DNA of 64,000 nucleotides from Agriotes lineatus (lineage: Eukaryota; Arthropoda; Insecta; Coleoptera; Elateridae): contig OW679197.1 of NCBI GenBank assembly GCA_940337035.1, positions 63,385,903 through 63,449,902 on the forward strand. Reading direction: 5' to 3'. The position numbers and the translations under genes are program-made. Below, in pieces: positions 52,691-64,000 of the stretch (its first letter is position 1; the number at the start of each line of letters is the position of its first letter). Below the pieces are notes generated by a model, which saw only the letters and a program-made list of their open reading frames with translations, searched no databases and had not been told where the DNA came from.

Positions 52691-55230
52691 ATGTTAAAAT
52701 ATATGTTGTTGATTTAGTTATTTTGTTTTTGTTTTATTTTACATATCCTCTTGTTAATGTTTAGTCAATAATTAAGTTTGATTCTAGGAACGTAAGGTTT
52801 TATACAGTTTTTCTATGTTGTTTTTGAATACTAAGACTACATGTAAAAATAGGATATGTAGTATTCGATTGACGAATCATGGAATGAAACTGGGAAATCT
52901 CAACTGAAAATTAGAAAAAGAAAAGTAATTATAGCTGATTTAGTACAGATTCATCTTTAAAGTTACTGAAATAATATAAAATAAAATGTGAAATGATCTT
53001 GGAAGTTATTTATTTTACTTTAATTGCAACTTTTGCAACCCTTCTTTATATGCCATAATTTTGTACTTAATTTATAAACTATCATTAACAATAGGTTATC
53101 AAACCGTACAAATTAGTATTTTTTACGAAAGGATAGTGAACTACTACATTTACATATACTACATACCTTTTCTCTAAATTAAAATCCTACAGTAGCGATA
53201 ATACAGTTGAACTTATTAATAATAATTAAAAAGAAAACAAAATTTACGAGCTATTGTTCATACCACACGTTATTAGTAGCTCATAAAAGTAGAAGTATAT
53301 CTATTGGAATGTTAAGTAAGCTATGTAATAAAAATACTATTTGTAGATGTTCATTCCGTAAATGGTGACCTATTCTAAGTTGTCAACCGCGGGAAGTTTA
53401 AAGCAACGTAATCGTAATAGACGTGTGTACCGTTTTTTACAGTGGTTGGTTTTTGAAAGTGTAGCAAGTGAAATGTGTTGAAATTCTGAAAAACGTTATT
53501 AATAAGTGTGCTCAGTGATTGCCTGCGTAAATAAATAATTGTTTACAATTATTATACAACCAAAGGTGCATGCAGTTTCTGAAGATATACGGGGTAAGTT
53601 TATTTTATATTTTAGTTGGGTTATACTGAAGTTACTACTCCCATTAGTGTTATAACAGTAGTGATATTTATAAAAATTAATACCATCCTGTAATTGCGAG
53701 AAGAAATAATTAATAAATCGCCCTCCTACTGATTCATTTGTTAATATAAATGTGACAATTGATTCAAGTAGGAGTAGTTCACACCAAGTACATATGTGAC
53801 ACAATTCGTATTTGCGTTGAAATTTAGTTATTAAACAAGTCTACTTACGTCATTTTTGAAAAATACATAAAAAGTATCTAGTAAACAGTTTCTCTACTTT
53901 TGGATTAGATTTAGCTTGTAAAATAACATGCATTATCACTGCATTAATAAAAAAAAGTTACCTCTTGGAATAGTTTTGGTATCACCAATTTGGCCTATTC
54001 ATTAATAGAAAGTAACCTATTTTGCGACACTCTAACCTAAAAATGTGGTTTTTCGTGGGATAAAAACATACACAATAAGAAAAAATCAGTGCATTAATGT
54101 ATGTTCGAATTATCTCTCCAGACTGAAGCTACCATTATAAATTTATGACTTTCGTAAAATTATTTCCAAGAAAAATTTAAAATTGTAGTCTGTACAGTTT
54201 ACGCTGGGCGTTATTTTGCTTCGAATATTATATATTCAGAATACGGTTTTTCGCGGAACACGATTACAAGTATTTCTTCGTACTTTAGAAGACGTGTTAT
54301 ACCCGTAATGCATTTTACTGCTTTAAACAATTATAATACGTACTCGTTCAGCTTCTTAACACTATAAGTAGCAAAGAGCACCACTACAGCATCGTGTGCT
54401 GTTTGAGGTCATATTCAAATCTGTTTGTACAAATAATATACTTATATTCTTAAAGAGAATTGTAGAAAGTTGACAATATCTAATTTTTTAAAGTTCAAAA
54501 TATCTAAACCACTGAAATCTAAAAACGTTTTTAAATTACGTTTGGATGCAGGTGTACCAACGTTTTAAATATTTATACAATTAGAATTATGTATTAAATA
54601 AATAGAAATGTTTAGGAAGGAAGGGAACAATAATTACTATGATAAATAGTTTACGGGGGCATCGCCCGCGTGTCGTTTGGTAACAAAGAAAGTAATTCTA
54701 TTGAAAATAAATAAACAACTTGAAGATAAACTATGTTGTTTATTTTTAAAGAAATGTGTAGAAAAGACTTACAACGGGGCTTACATACAGTTACGTATTT
54801 CAGGGCTTGTTGCTATTTGTGTCTTGCTGATACTTCTAATCTGGATCGTGCTAGATGATGTATCTAGTATCAATCTATGGAATATATCGTTAGCGATTTG
54901 CCATAACATGTGATTCAAAAATCGGAAAACCTACATCAAGCAAGTCAGGAAAAGCAGACTAAAGCTGGAACTACTAGCATAACCTTTTGTAACTATTACA
55001 GGGCGTGTCAGGAATGACATTTACACTATTTTTATTTATGCAGATGATTAATAGTATTATATAACAAGTAGTTGAAGTGACATAGATCGTGCGAGTATAT
55101 TTGAGAAACGAGGAGAGTGTAGCGAAGCCGAGTAACTTACAAGGCAAACGTCCCACGACCACAAAAAACAATTTAATGAGCGACAGCTTTATTGTAACAA
55201 CTGATAATGGCAATTGATTGCCAGTAGTTT
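52691..55230. other. Intergenic A+T-rich stretch
   Basis: No gene recognised. The frame at 54677-54913 (plus, 78 codons) has a hydrophobic segment but matches nothing I know. Confidence 0.45.
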
Positions 55231-55440
55231 TTAGGTTACAATTACATATTTAGCCCACTGAATAACTGTGAATTGTGCGGTATTTCCATAACAAATACGT
55301 TCGTTATGATAACGATCAGGTGAATGATAATTGTCATTTTTGGTGGTTGCTTGACTATATGGAAACTGCCAATTGCGTATGTGGGAGTGGGAAAAATAAA
55401 TTTCCAGCATATACAGTTTTTGTTTATCAGTAAAAACCAT
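55231..55440 (-). pseudogene. DUF4817-like transposon N-terminal fragment (tentative)
   Basis: The minus-strand frame starts M-V-F-T-D-K-Q-K-L-Y-M-L-E-I-Y-F, like the first helix of DUF4817-type HTH domains of insect transposons. The following residues fit poorly and no catalytic part is seen. Confidence 0.4.
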
Positions 55441-57099
55441 GACTGAGTCAGTTCCTTGTGACAGTAATGCTTGAACCGTTGAAACTTGCTAAACTGAATT
55501 GGTAAGCAACAGCTGTCATTTCTGAACCAAACTCATACATGCCCAATACCGCTGTCATTCTTTTACCCGGGCTACTTTGATGAACTTTTTTTTTAAATCA
55601 CTAGTTACGTTGCACATTCAGCCTCTCCATGTTATCTCCGCGATTATGTAACTAGTTACTAAATCATTCTAGCATTTTGGCTGATGTTAGGCTCGAAGGA
55701 TGACGATGTGGTTTTATTTTCTCAAGTATTGGTGCCTCGTGTGTCTGTAGCCTTTATACAATTCGTAACGACAATACCAAAGCATACCAAAGTACTGCAA
55801 GTAATCATTAAAGCTTTGTTCGTTTTAATTGAGATGTCTGGATCTTAACATATTTTACTAAGTTGGTAGCACTCCGTCCCAGGTGATTTAGACTGCGAAT
55901 TGCCGTTTCGCAGTTTCTCGAATTTTGCAAATGGCACCCAAGTAAACAAATTTATTGTTTGGTCTCTGCCTATGATCATAGCTTAAGACTTGTGTAGTAG
56001 GCAGACTTTAGTTTATAATGGAGACCTATAAACTATAATTTTTGTAAGCTATTAATAGGGTGTCGTCTGTCGTCTGCTTACCTTAAGCTATACATCTTCC
56101 AACAGCCCTCAATTCATACAAGATTGCTCTCATCAGGTACTCGGAATAAATCTTGAAAGGCAAGGGGAACAATATACAACATGAAGTTATTGTGTTATAT
56201 TACTATCCTACTATATCTTTATAATGCAACCAATTGTATTGGAATGGAATCATCCAGCAGCAGTTATCTATCATAACTGCGGCCATTCTACATTGTCAAA
56301 CGCCTTCATGTAGTTGACGTGAGTCTACGAGAATAAAATCATTCAGAATTTATTCTTTGATTTCCCTGTTTTAGACATACAGCAGTGCTTCCTTTATTAT
56401 CATTGTGTGATATGTTGTCTAGTACTACAAATTCATTGTCACGAAGGCAATGCCTTTGTTACGACCTAATTGGAATTTTTTGGCAGCACCGGATCGCATT
56501 TACCACAGGTTGATATACGTTGGGAGACAACGGTATTAAGCCCCAGATCGTCATCAGCTAGTTCGCAAGGAGGGAACAGTTGATGTTACTCGTGAAGTCC
56601 AGTCCTGTCTTAGTGAAAATTACGATGAATACCAGGGCGTCATCGTAAAATTCAACTGGTAGCTGTATGGATCTACTTCGTTTGCGGTTGAAGCAGCGGG
56701 CTGTGATACAAAGAATACTTACGTGAAAGCTTAATTTATTTTCACCTACAGGCCTAATTGCTTTAGCTGTTCGGGTTCAACTTTCCTTTACACTTTCTTA
56801 ACAATTAGTCAATAGCCACACTTGTAACACTCTGCTCTTCTGCTATTAAGGGCGTTGAATTAATTAATCACCATCGGATAGCTCTCTCAGTCGGAGTTAA
56901 TTTGGTTCAGTCAGATATACACTTTGAGACCAGCAAACAAATACCAGGATAATTTTAGACAGTTTAATTATATTGTAATGTAATCACAAATATAGTAAAA
57001 TGTATTTTACAATAAAATCGGTATTTAAACAAGACGGCCTGTTGCAAACACCTAGCGTCACTGCAACCCGTCATGCATCCGTGTGTTGGTAGCCCTACA
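55441..57099. other. Intergenic stretch, nothing recognised
   Basis: Mixed composition, no gene or clear repeat. 56470-56760 looks less A+T-biased but has no open frame of note. Confidence 0.4.
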
Positions 57100-58330
57100 G
57101 TTCGAGCCTTGGAAAATCGACGAGGCGCCACTGGTCAGGAAATCGGTCCGTGGAAATTGTTCTCGGCGGTGCCAACTTTCAAGCTTGAATCTCGGGCCCA
57201 ATGTCAAAGACACGTGTAACGATAAATATAGGTTATTTCGGCTATGTCAGGATTTATGACTTACAACACCGGGTCGTGAGGGAAGTTTCGGCAAGTCCCC
57301 TGTGAATTGGGCGTTGTGTTTGTGCTGGGTGTCATAGAATGAAAAGTCGACGGGGGTTTCCATCTGGGGCTCGGCTTCAAGTCCCCACGGTGCCGGCTCT
57401 CCGGCGATGCTGTGGGAACTTGGTTGAACGGTGAGTAGATCTCTGTAGCCAACAAAGATTAAAAGCGATTTTAATCGGCATCTAAAATTATCGACGTGCC
57501 GGGCCACAATAATATGTAATTTGATACGACCAGGTCGGATATATTTACGCTATTTGGCTGATTTAATTATTACAAAATAGACGTATAAAACGGCCTGGCT
57601 AACAAGCCCTCGCCTCGAACACGTCTTCCAGGAAATTTTTTACAACTATCTGTCAACGGAGTTTGGGCTATAAATTTAGGCTGAATCCAGGTTATAATAT
57701 GGACCGGGTATGCCAGCGAAGCGGTTTTCAATAGAGATCGTCGCTTCCAGGAGCTGGCTTTTTTTTGCAGGGGGAGGAATTGTTCGGGTTTAGCTAGAAA
57801 CACGGCCTCCAGTATTGGAGTCGTCGGTTCAACTTAGCTACAGGAAACACTCAGGACGCAGGATTCCACAGTGTAAAGGGAAAATTCTTCTTAATCGGTC
57901 TGAACAGGATCAGGGTTCAGGAAACGGGAACGGGGAACTCTCGGGGATGATCTGGGACTGGGTGGATACTGGAATGAATGCCGGAGGGGATCTCGGAAAT
58001 GAATGCGAATGAATCCTTCGTGAATCGGTTTTTTGGGCCCCTCTTCGTGCTTCGTGCATCTAGCAACCACTTCGGACATTCTAAGTGGGGGAACAGCGCA
58101 TACGTAGAGCGGGCATCTCTCGATGCCGTACTCGGCCGCGCGGGACAAAAATTCAAACTCGTAACGTAACGAAGAAATCGCTAGGGGAGAACGCGCGAAT
58201 TAATTTTAATTCAGAAAAACGCGTTCCCGCTGGGCGAAACGTTACACACTTAACTTTTGAATCTGGAGCGCTTAAAGAGCGCGCTCTCTTATTGCTTAAG
58301 CGAATTGTAATATCACTCAAGGAAATAAAA
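57100..58330 (-). other. G+C-rich island with an unidentified minus-strand frame
   Basis: Clearly richer in C and G than its surroundings. The minus strand has an 86-codon frame (57247-57507) ending in L-P-K-L-P-S-R-P-G-V-V, which I do not recognise. The composition and a TATA-like sequence near 57596 (TATAAAACGG on the plus strand) could suit a retroelement leader or a promoter, but no LTR pair was found inside the window. Confidence 0.35.
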
Positions 58331-61300
58331 ATGTAGCTTATAAATGAGGCTTATTACACCCTTAAATGCTGCATAACAGGAAAGGTAGCACATATAACAC
58401 ATAAATCAATTCATAAAATTAAAGCTCCGTCAATTCATAGTCAACGAAGTCCAATAACCTAAATAGTACAGGTAAACAGTACAGAAAAAAGTATAGAAAG
58501 GCCTTCTCTGTAAATAGGAATCTCGACATCAAAACACCTAATCTCGGTTGTACAAATTTCGAGCAACCTCCGAATACAAGATAAATGTTACTATATACCG
58601 ATAATATAATACGTAAGTTACACATGCAACATTATACTGGTATTACAAATTCAATCTGAATCATATGACAACGCAAGAAGCGCCACAAAATTCAAATACA
58701 ACAAACAATGACGTCAAAGAAAGTGAATAACTGCTTCAGCGAGCGCCACCTAATTTATATATACGTCACTGAGAAAAACTCACATCTCGGTGAAGCACTT
58801 TGAAATTTAGTACAGGTATCTTAGGCCGACAAAATTGGTCTGAAGGGGATTTCAAGAAAGTTTGATTTTACCCCAAATCAGTCTTGACTAAAATAGCAGT
58901 TCCAAATAGCAGTTCGGGGTGGCTTGTGGACGAATAAATGCAGACAGAGTAGTAAAGCATTCCTCCTGCACGCGTGTTTTGTAATAACTCAAACAAGCAA
59001 GTCAAAAATTGGCTCTCGGGTTTATGCAGACTTTAACAGACCGCCGGTTAAATCCACCTTAGCAAAAAACGCGACCCCGTTATAATTAAAAGAAACGACA
59101 TCAAATACATCAAACATTTCCTCGCATTGTGTTCGTACTCCAAAATATCATTTATGTCTGCTTGCCTCCAAGTATAGCGTACAAGTTAAAATCTACCCTT
59201 TAAATTCTGCGTCATCTACCCCCTCCCCTTTCCTACATTGGTTTGTGGCTTCGCTTACAGCAACTTCTTGTTATTCTCATGACACTCCGTCGCACTTGTG
59301 GTATGAAAACTTTAAATTGGCTGTCTGTCTCAGCGTCTTGAAGCACAAGCAGCGTTTTTCTGCGTTTTAGCTCCGCGTTCTCGAGTGATTTGGAAAATTT
59401 CGAGTTGTGAAACATAGTATGAAGCTACAGGTGGTTTTTGGTTCTGCTAGCGTTTCGATGGGGAAAGTTTCTAGAGCGAAAACTTTAAATGTTGCAAACA
59501 TTTTTCTTCTCCTTTATTTCTCTCTCAAAGACTAAAATCACCAACAACCGTTCGAATGTAAGTGCTATGTGCAGTTTTCCTTGCTTCAGTTCTTTAGTTA
59601 TTTACTTATTGCTAAAACAAATTAGTGACACTTATCGTGGTTAAAAGTTTAGTATATTAATTTTAGACTTCACAGCTTTTTGCAATATTATTTGTTCATA
59701 CTGATGAAGAGCACCATCATACAATTCTAATTAGAATAAAAAATACATTGAAGATCAATGTGTATCACAATAGATATATATAATAATTAGGTACTAATAA
59801 TATTAAATTATCTTTATTACCATAACGGTACAAACCCGTACACTAGAAATCAATACAATCTTAATATCTGAAAATAACTGTGTTATGTGAGTGACTTGTC
59901 ATTGTCCAACCCAACTCCTGAACCTGGAAACATAATATTCGGTATGAGTATATTTCTTCCATGACGTAGGCAGCTAAAAAGTTTTGTTTTTTAAATTCCA
60001 TGCCTAATAGAGTGAAAATGAGTAAAACATATACTTTGACGTATTTTTCAATATCATTTAAGCTTTAGGCGATATGGTGAGGTCCAATCCCCGTGCAAGC
60101 CAGCGTTTACAGTTTTTATTTCAGCTCTCTCTCTGTGTTTCTTTGCGACTTCATACGTTAGTTCTTACTCTTGACGACGACTTCTTACTTAGTACCTTGA
60201 CTTGAAATTTTGATTTTGGATATTTGATTTGATTTTGATATGGATTTTGAATACTTACTTTAATTTAGTAATGTGGTGCATCACTTGATTTTCTATTTAA
60301 ATGTTCGATTTCCCCCAACATGGCGATTGAGTTTTTGAATCACATGAAATGGCTAGTGCAGAGAGGAGACTGAAAAACCACCCGCAACGTAGGTGCACCA
60401 CACAATCTAAAATAAGATGAAAGACTGAAGGCAGTGGAAACCCCTTGAAGGTGAAACAGTTGAGGGTGGCCCTTCCTCTCCCGTCTTATAACGGGCTTGT
60501 TAAGCTTATATAGGATTTGGATCATTCAAGTAAGAAATTTATTCATTAAAGTTGAAAACTCCTCATTTCTATTTTCTCCTATTTTAAAAGGCATCGTGCC
60601 TTGGTTACATACGCTAGCTGCTTTCCTACTCTTTTTATCCCAGATTTTCTTCTCTTATTTTTAATTTTTTAGAGCATGTATGTTGTGCGTGACTTCGACA
60701 AGCTATCTATTTTTAGAATTTTTTCTCAACCTACCTGTTGGCAGATTAGTTTAACTTCGTTACCGATTTTATCTTTTATTAGATGATATATTTTAACGAA
60801 ATCTGAAATGAATAATGCGTGACAAACGTCAAGCACTTACGACAATTGTAAATGCACATTTAAACAATTCCAATGTATTACTGATTTTCTTAAAAGTAAC
60901 AGTTTAATTTACTGATTCTTCTACTTAGAAAAAATAGAAAATTTTAAATGATAGTATGTAAGAATGCAATATCATTTTCTACGACTACTACTAAAAGTAG
61001 GCCTTTTAGCACTAGCTTGTTTCACTAAAAATGATGAATCTCTTTACTATGACATAATTTATAACTGTCATAAATGCAAACCTTTGTTAAATCGATATTT
61101 ATGGATTAATAACAGTAAATTTAAGGCCGCAGAAAAAATATTGTGTGCAAACTCGTGCATAAACATTCACTTTTAGCACTTGTTGCACTTATAGCTATTC
61201 TAAAAAAAATATATACACTTTTGCTTCAAAGTAAGGGAATGGTATACTTTTGCAATCAAGATTTAACTTTGAAATCGCTCAGCTGCATCCGACGCAAGTC

Positions 61301-61853
61301 ATGCCCAAATACATAAAAGCAATAGCAATTAATTTGAATCGTCATTGCTATATTGTCAAATTGCAGTTATCTAAAACCCTTATAGTTATAGAGTTAGGTC
61401 ACACACGATACTAATCTTGCCATATCTGGGTTTAAAATAGTATACAGCATTCTCATTCTCAAGAAAGAAGTTGCTTTGAAGTTAACATATTCGAGCAAAA
61501 ATGACGTATCATCAGAGGTTGAGTTGAATTCAGTGAAAATTTCAAGTTTTAAAAAATTCCATATAGAAGTAGAAAAGCTTGAAATTATGACGGCGGCGAG
61601 TGGTGACATCAACATTAAATCCCTATAAGATACATCTATATTTGGGAAGGAAAAGTTAACTAGCATTATTATTCAAAAATTATTATCTCAACCAAATGCT
61701 TTTTTAGGTTAGGAAGTTTACCTAAAAGTTTTGTAAGATACTGTGGATGTTTCATAAGTGGTGCTCAAACTTGCAAAAGTTATTAAAAAAAAGTCCATAT
61801 ACTACATGTAGTTTAAAGCCCGTTTCCTAAATGTAGGATATAGCGATTGTGCT
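58331..61853. other. Intergenic stretch, nothing recognised
   Basis: No gene, RNA or clear mobile element. Frames at 58419-58625, 60340-60525 and 61394-61666 (all minus) match nothing known to me. Confidence 0.4.
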
Positions 61854-62798
61854 AAAATTAAATATCACAACAATGAGATAACATGAACAACATGATATGA
61901 ACATACACGCGAATTTTACGTAGGGCGGCGGATAGTCGCCATGTAATAAAACGCGCTTATAAGCGCCTTGAACGAACGCATAGTTTTCGAACAAAACAAA
62001 AGAATCTGCAAGCGCAACCGCCACCAAACAAATTCAGCATGGCCTCAAAAGAGAAATTTTAAAACGGCGTCCGTAAGAACCACATTGCCCCTTAAATAAA
62101 ACAAGACTTACAAAAGTGTGCCTCGTGACAACCCGAGATTTGGGAAATGTAAATTAAGCCAAATCCGCATGCGGCCGGCCGCTCGGGCTAACAAAGAAAC
62201 GAATAAAGAACGAAAGGCTTAAACCTTTCTTTCAAGGGATTAGCTAATGTAAATAAGAACGAAGGTGTCAATTCAGAGAATTGGGCTAGCGCCGGAAAGA
62301 ATTATCCATAAGTAAGTCAATGCAGACCTGCCAAGCAACAATTAAAAATGAGCCGCGATTAAAACACATCTCGGCTTATACCAACGCGCCCCTAGGTATG
62401 TGGGATATCCCTGGACGCGTCCTTTTATAAGGAAGACGATGGGCACCATTAAAAATCCGCCGCAGTTAATTAACAACAAATTATCTCCAACTGCAGAAAA
62501 ATTTAAATCTGGGAGAATTGGCGGGTGGTGGATTCCCTTTAAAAGAAGCAAGCATTTAGAAAATATTCATTCGATCGTTATTGGGTCTCGAATCAACTCC
62601 TCTAATTTGAGCTGGAAGCTCTGCAGAAGCTGTCGTCGCTGCCGTTCCGGACCGCTGTGAGCTACAGAGCTCGCCAATCGCCGCCGCTATTCTGTCCCAG
62701 TTGTGAGGAAGGCGGCCGTTGCCGCCGCTCGCCGCCGCCTTTCTCAACCTGCCCGCTAGGAGGATCGCTGCTTTCCCGGACCGCTTTAAGCTCTAGAG

Positions 62799-63024
62799 CT
62801 CGCCAATCGCCGCCGCCGTCATCGCATTCTACCCGGAACCTCGCTTCTGCCGCCGCCGTCGCATTCTACCTGAAAGCTCGCTGCTGCCGCCGCTATCGCC
62901 TCCGCCGTGGAACCTCGCTGCCGCCACCGCCGTCGCCTTCCACCAAGAAGCTCGCTGCTGCCGCCGCTGTCGCCTCCGCCGAGGAAGCTCGCTGCTGCCG
63001 CCGCCGTCGCAATCTACCAGGAAG
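62799..63024 (+). repeat. 37-bp G+C-rich minisatellite
   Basis: Five consecutive units of exactly 37 bases start at 62840, 62877, 62914, 62951 and 62988, each beginning CTCGCT. A 41-base variant precedes at 62799. The core CTGCCGCCGCCGTCGC varies slightly. Since 37 is not a multiple of three, a protein read through it changes frame at each unit, so the open frames here (62657-63352 and others) are probably by-products of the composition. Confidence 0.88.
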
Positions 63025-63428
63025 CTCACCGCCTGCCAGCCAGGGGGATCCCCGCGCAGCGCCGCCCCCATCACTATCCGCAGGGATCCCCGGCTCAACG
63101 CTCGCCTACGTGTCCGCCAGCCCCTGTCGGTCGCCCTCTCGCCCAGTCGCATCTCCGGGGCCCGACGTTGTCACCGCAGCCGCCGCTCCCCGCGTCTACC
63201 GCTGGCCCCTAAAGCCAGGGCCCGGCGCGCTTCCGCCCCCAGCCCGCCGGCAGTGCGCTCCCGCGTGTGCCCCGTGTAGTGGGTTAGCCTTAAGAAAGAC
63301 AAAGGTGAACAGTGGTCGCGTAACGCGTAGACAAGACAAGAACAACTTTTAATGATAGACCATCGGTGCCTTCTTTTCCGTCTACTTGGCGAAGGCGCTA
63401 TTAGTTAGAGATCTCTAGTTGTAACATT

Positions 63429-63459
63429 GTTTTTTTTATTTATGTATATATATATATAT
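63429..63459. repeat. T-run and TA microsatellite
   Basis: A run of T (63430-63437) is followed by a (TA)n run around 63444-63459. Probably no function. Confidence 0.7.
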
Positions 63460-64000
63460 CACTATCTTATAACCATTGTCTTACTGTATCCTTATTTATA
63501 TGTTTTTCTTGCGAATACAAACATTAAAGCCTCGGCATTGCTTAACCATTCTGTGTGTGAATTTACTCTCTAGCTCCCTCTACTCTTGGTCACCACGCCC
63601 GATCCGTTGAGCTAGGTGGGTAAAGGGGACTCGCGTCGCCATTTTGTAACTATCACCATGTGCTCTATTACGAGGCCAGTAGCGAGTCATGTTAAACAAA
63701 ACAGAATGCTTGAGTAAGAAAGGGATGACCATACTAAGAAAAATGAGCGTCAAGCCTACTCGAATATTTGCTTTTATGGATATCTCTTTCTTACTCAAGC
63801 AATGTGTTCTATTTTCTTGTTCATGTTGTCTTATTGCTGTGATATTTAATTTTGGCCTCATCAGTATTTTCAAACGCATCTCCACTTAAGGAGATTAAAT
63901 GGCAGTTGCATTATGTTAAAATAGTAAAAAATAAAAATAAAAACATAAATGAAGACAAGCTACCCGACACTCAGCACAAAAGGTAGTGCCTCACTACATA

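Larger units (their letters stand above)
61854..63853. repeat. 2-kb segment between 36-bp inverted repeats
   Basis: 61854-61889 and 63818-63853 are inverted copies with three mismatches (AAAATTAAATATCACA...CATGAACA). The interior is mostly G+C-rich with TATA-like boxes (62425-62430) and an ATTAAA at 63520-63525. There may be a transposon or a retroelement fragment here, but the type is unclear. A second small inverted repeat (GCTTGAGTAAGAAAG) lies at 63708-63800. Confidence 0.5.

Noticed and set aside
54677..54913. Small membrane protein of 78 residues
   Set aside because: Only one hydrophobic segment, no similarity, and no sign of promoter or conservation.
62657..63352. Arginine-, alanine- and proline-rich open frame of 231 codons
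   Set aside because: It runs through a 37-bp tandem repeat, so the frame changes with each unit, and other frames on both strands are open too. Composition explains it.

Overview
The window looks like insect nuclear DNA. It is A+T-rich, it carries split genes with GT-AG introns, and almost everything that is not exon is transposon debris of arthropod type: an errantivirus (insect Ty3/Gypsy retrovirus-like element), mariner/Tc1-like and DUF4817-type transposases, hAT, non-LTR elements, tRNA-derived SINEs and MITEs. The order of insect cannot be fixed from the sequence alone.

Layout. 1-1031: no recognised feature. 1036-8983: a complete, apparently intact endogenous errantivirus on the minus strand. 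It has two LTRs that differ by one base, a 4-bp target duplication, and gag, pol and env. 8988-12200: unrecognised DNA. 12220-16231: a pile-up of LINE fragments, a DDE transposase relic, a SINE and a long hairpin. It includes a LINE flanked by a perfect 222-bp duplication. 16232-25829: relics (mariner, pogo-like, several MITEs, a repeat family ending in a tRNA-like segment, and a DUF4817-type transposon with long inverted repeats).

25830-52322 (plus strand): eight coding exons, together about 1086 codons, of the formin DAAM (Dishevelled-associated activator of morphogenesis). All splice phases fit. Only the short 5' exon with the initiator Met is not recognised. Intron 1 is about 14.9 kb and holds several dead transposases and SINEs. 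Intron 6 is built of diverged local duplications. Intron 7 holds a foldback of about 1.5 kb. 52323-64000: the DAAM 3' UTR and then intergenic DNA, with two visibly G+C-rich islands (57100-58330 and 61900-63330). The second contains a 37-bp minisatellite and lies between inverted repeats.

How it works together: the only cellular gene visible is DAAM. It encodes the GBD/FH3 region, coiled coil, FH1, FH2 and DAD of an autoinhibited, Rho-regulated actin nucleator. The errantivirus would use a -1 frameshift to make Gag-Pol and, by inference, a spliced mRNA to make Env. I see no bacterial-type operon, CRISPR array or clearly new multi-gene system. The most unusual items are the 222-bp duplication around a LINE, the giant intronic foldback, the repeat family with a tRNA-like 3' end and terminator-like T-run, and the near-identical LTRs of the errantivirus.
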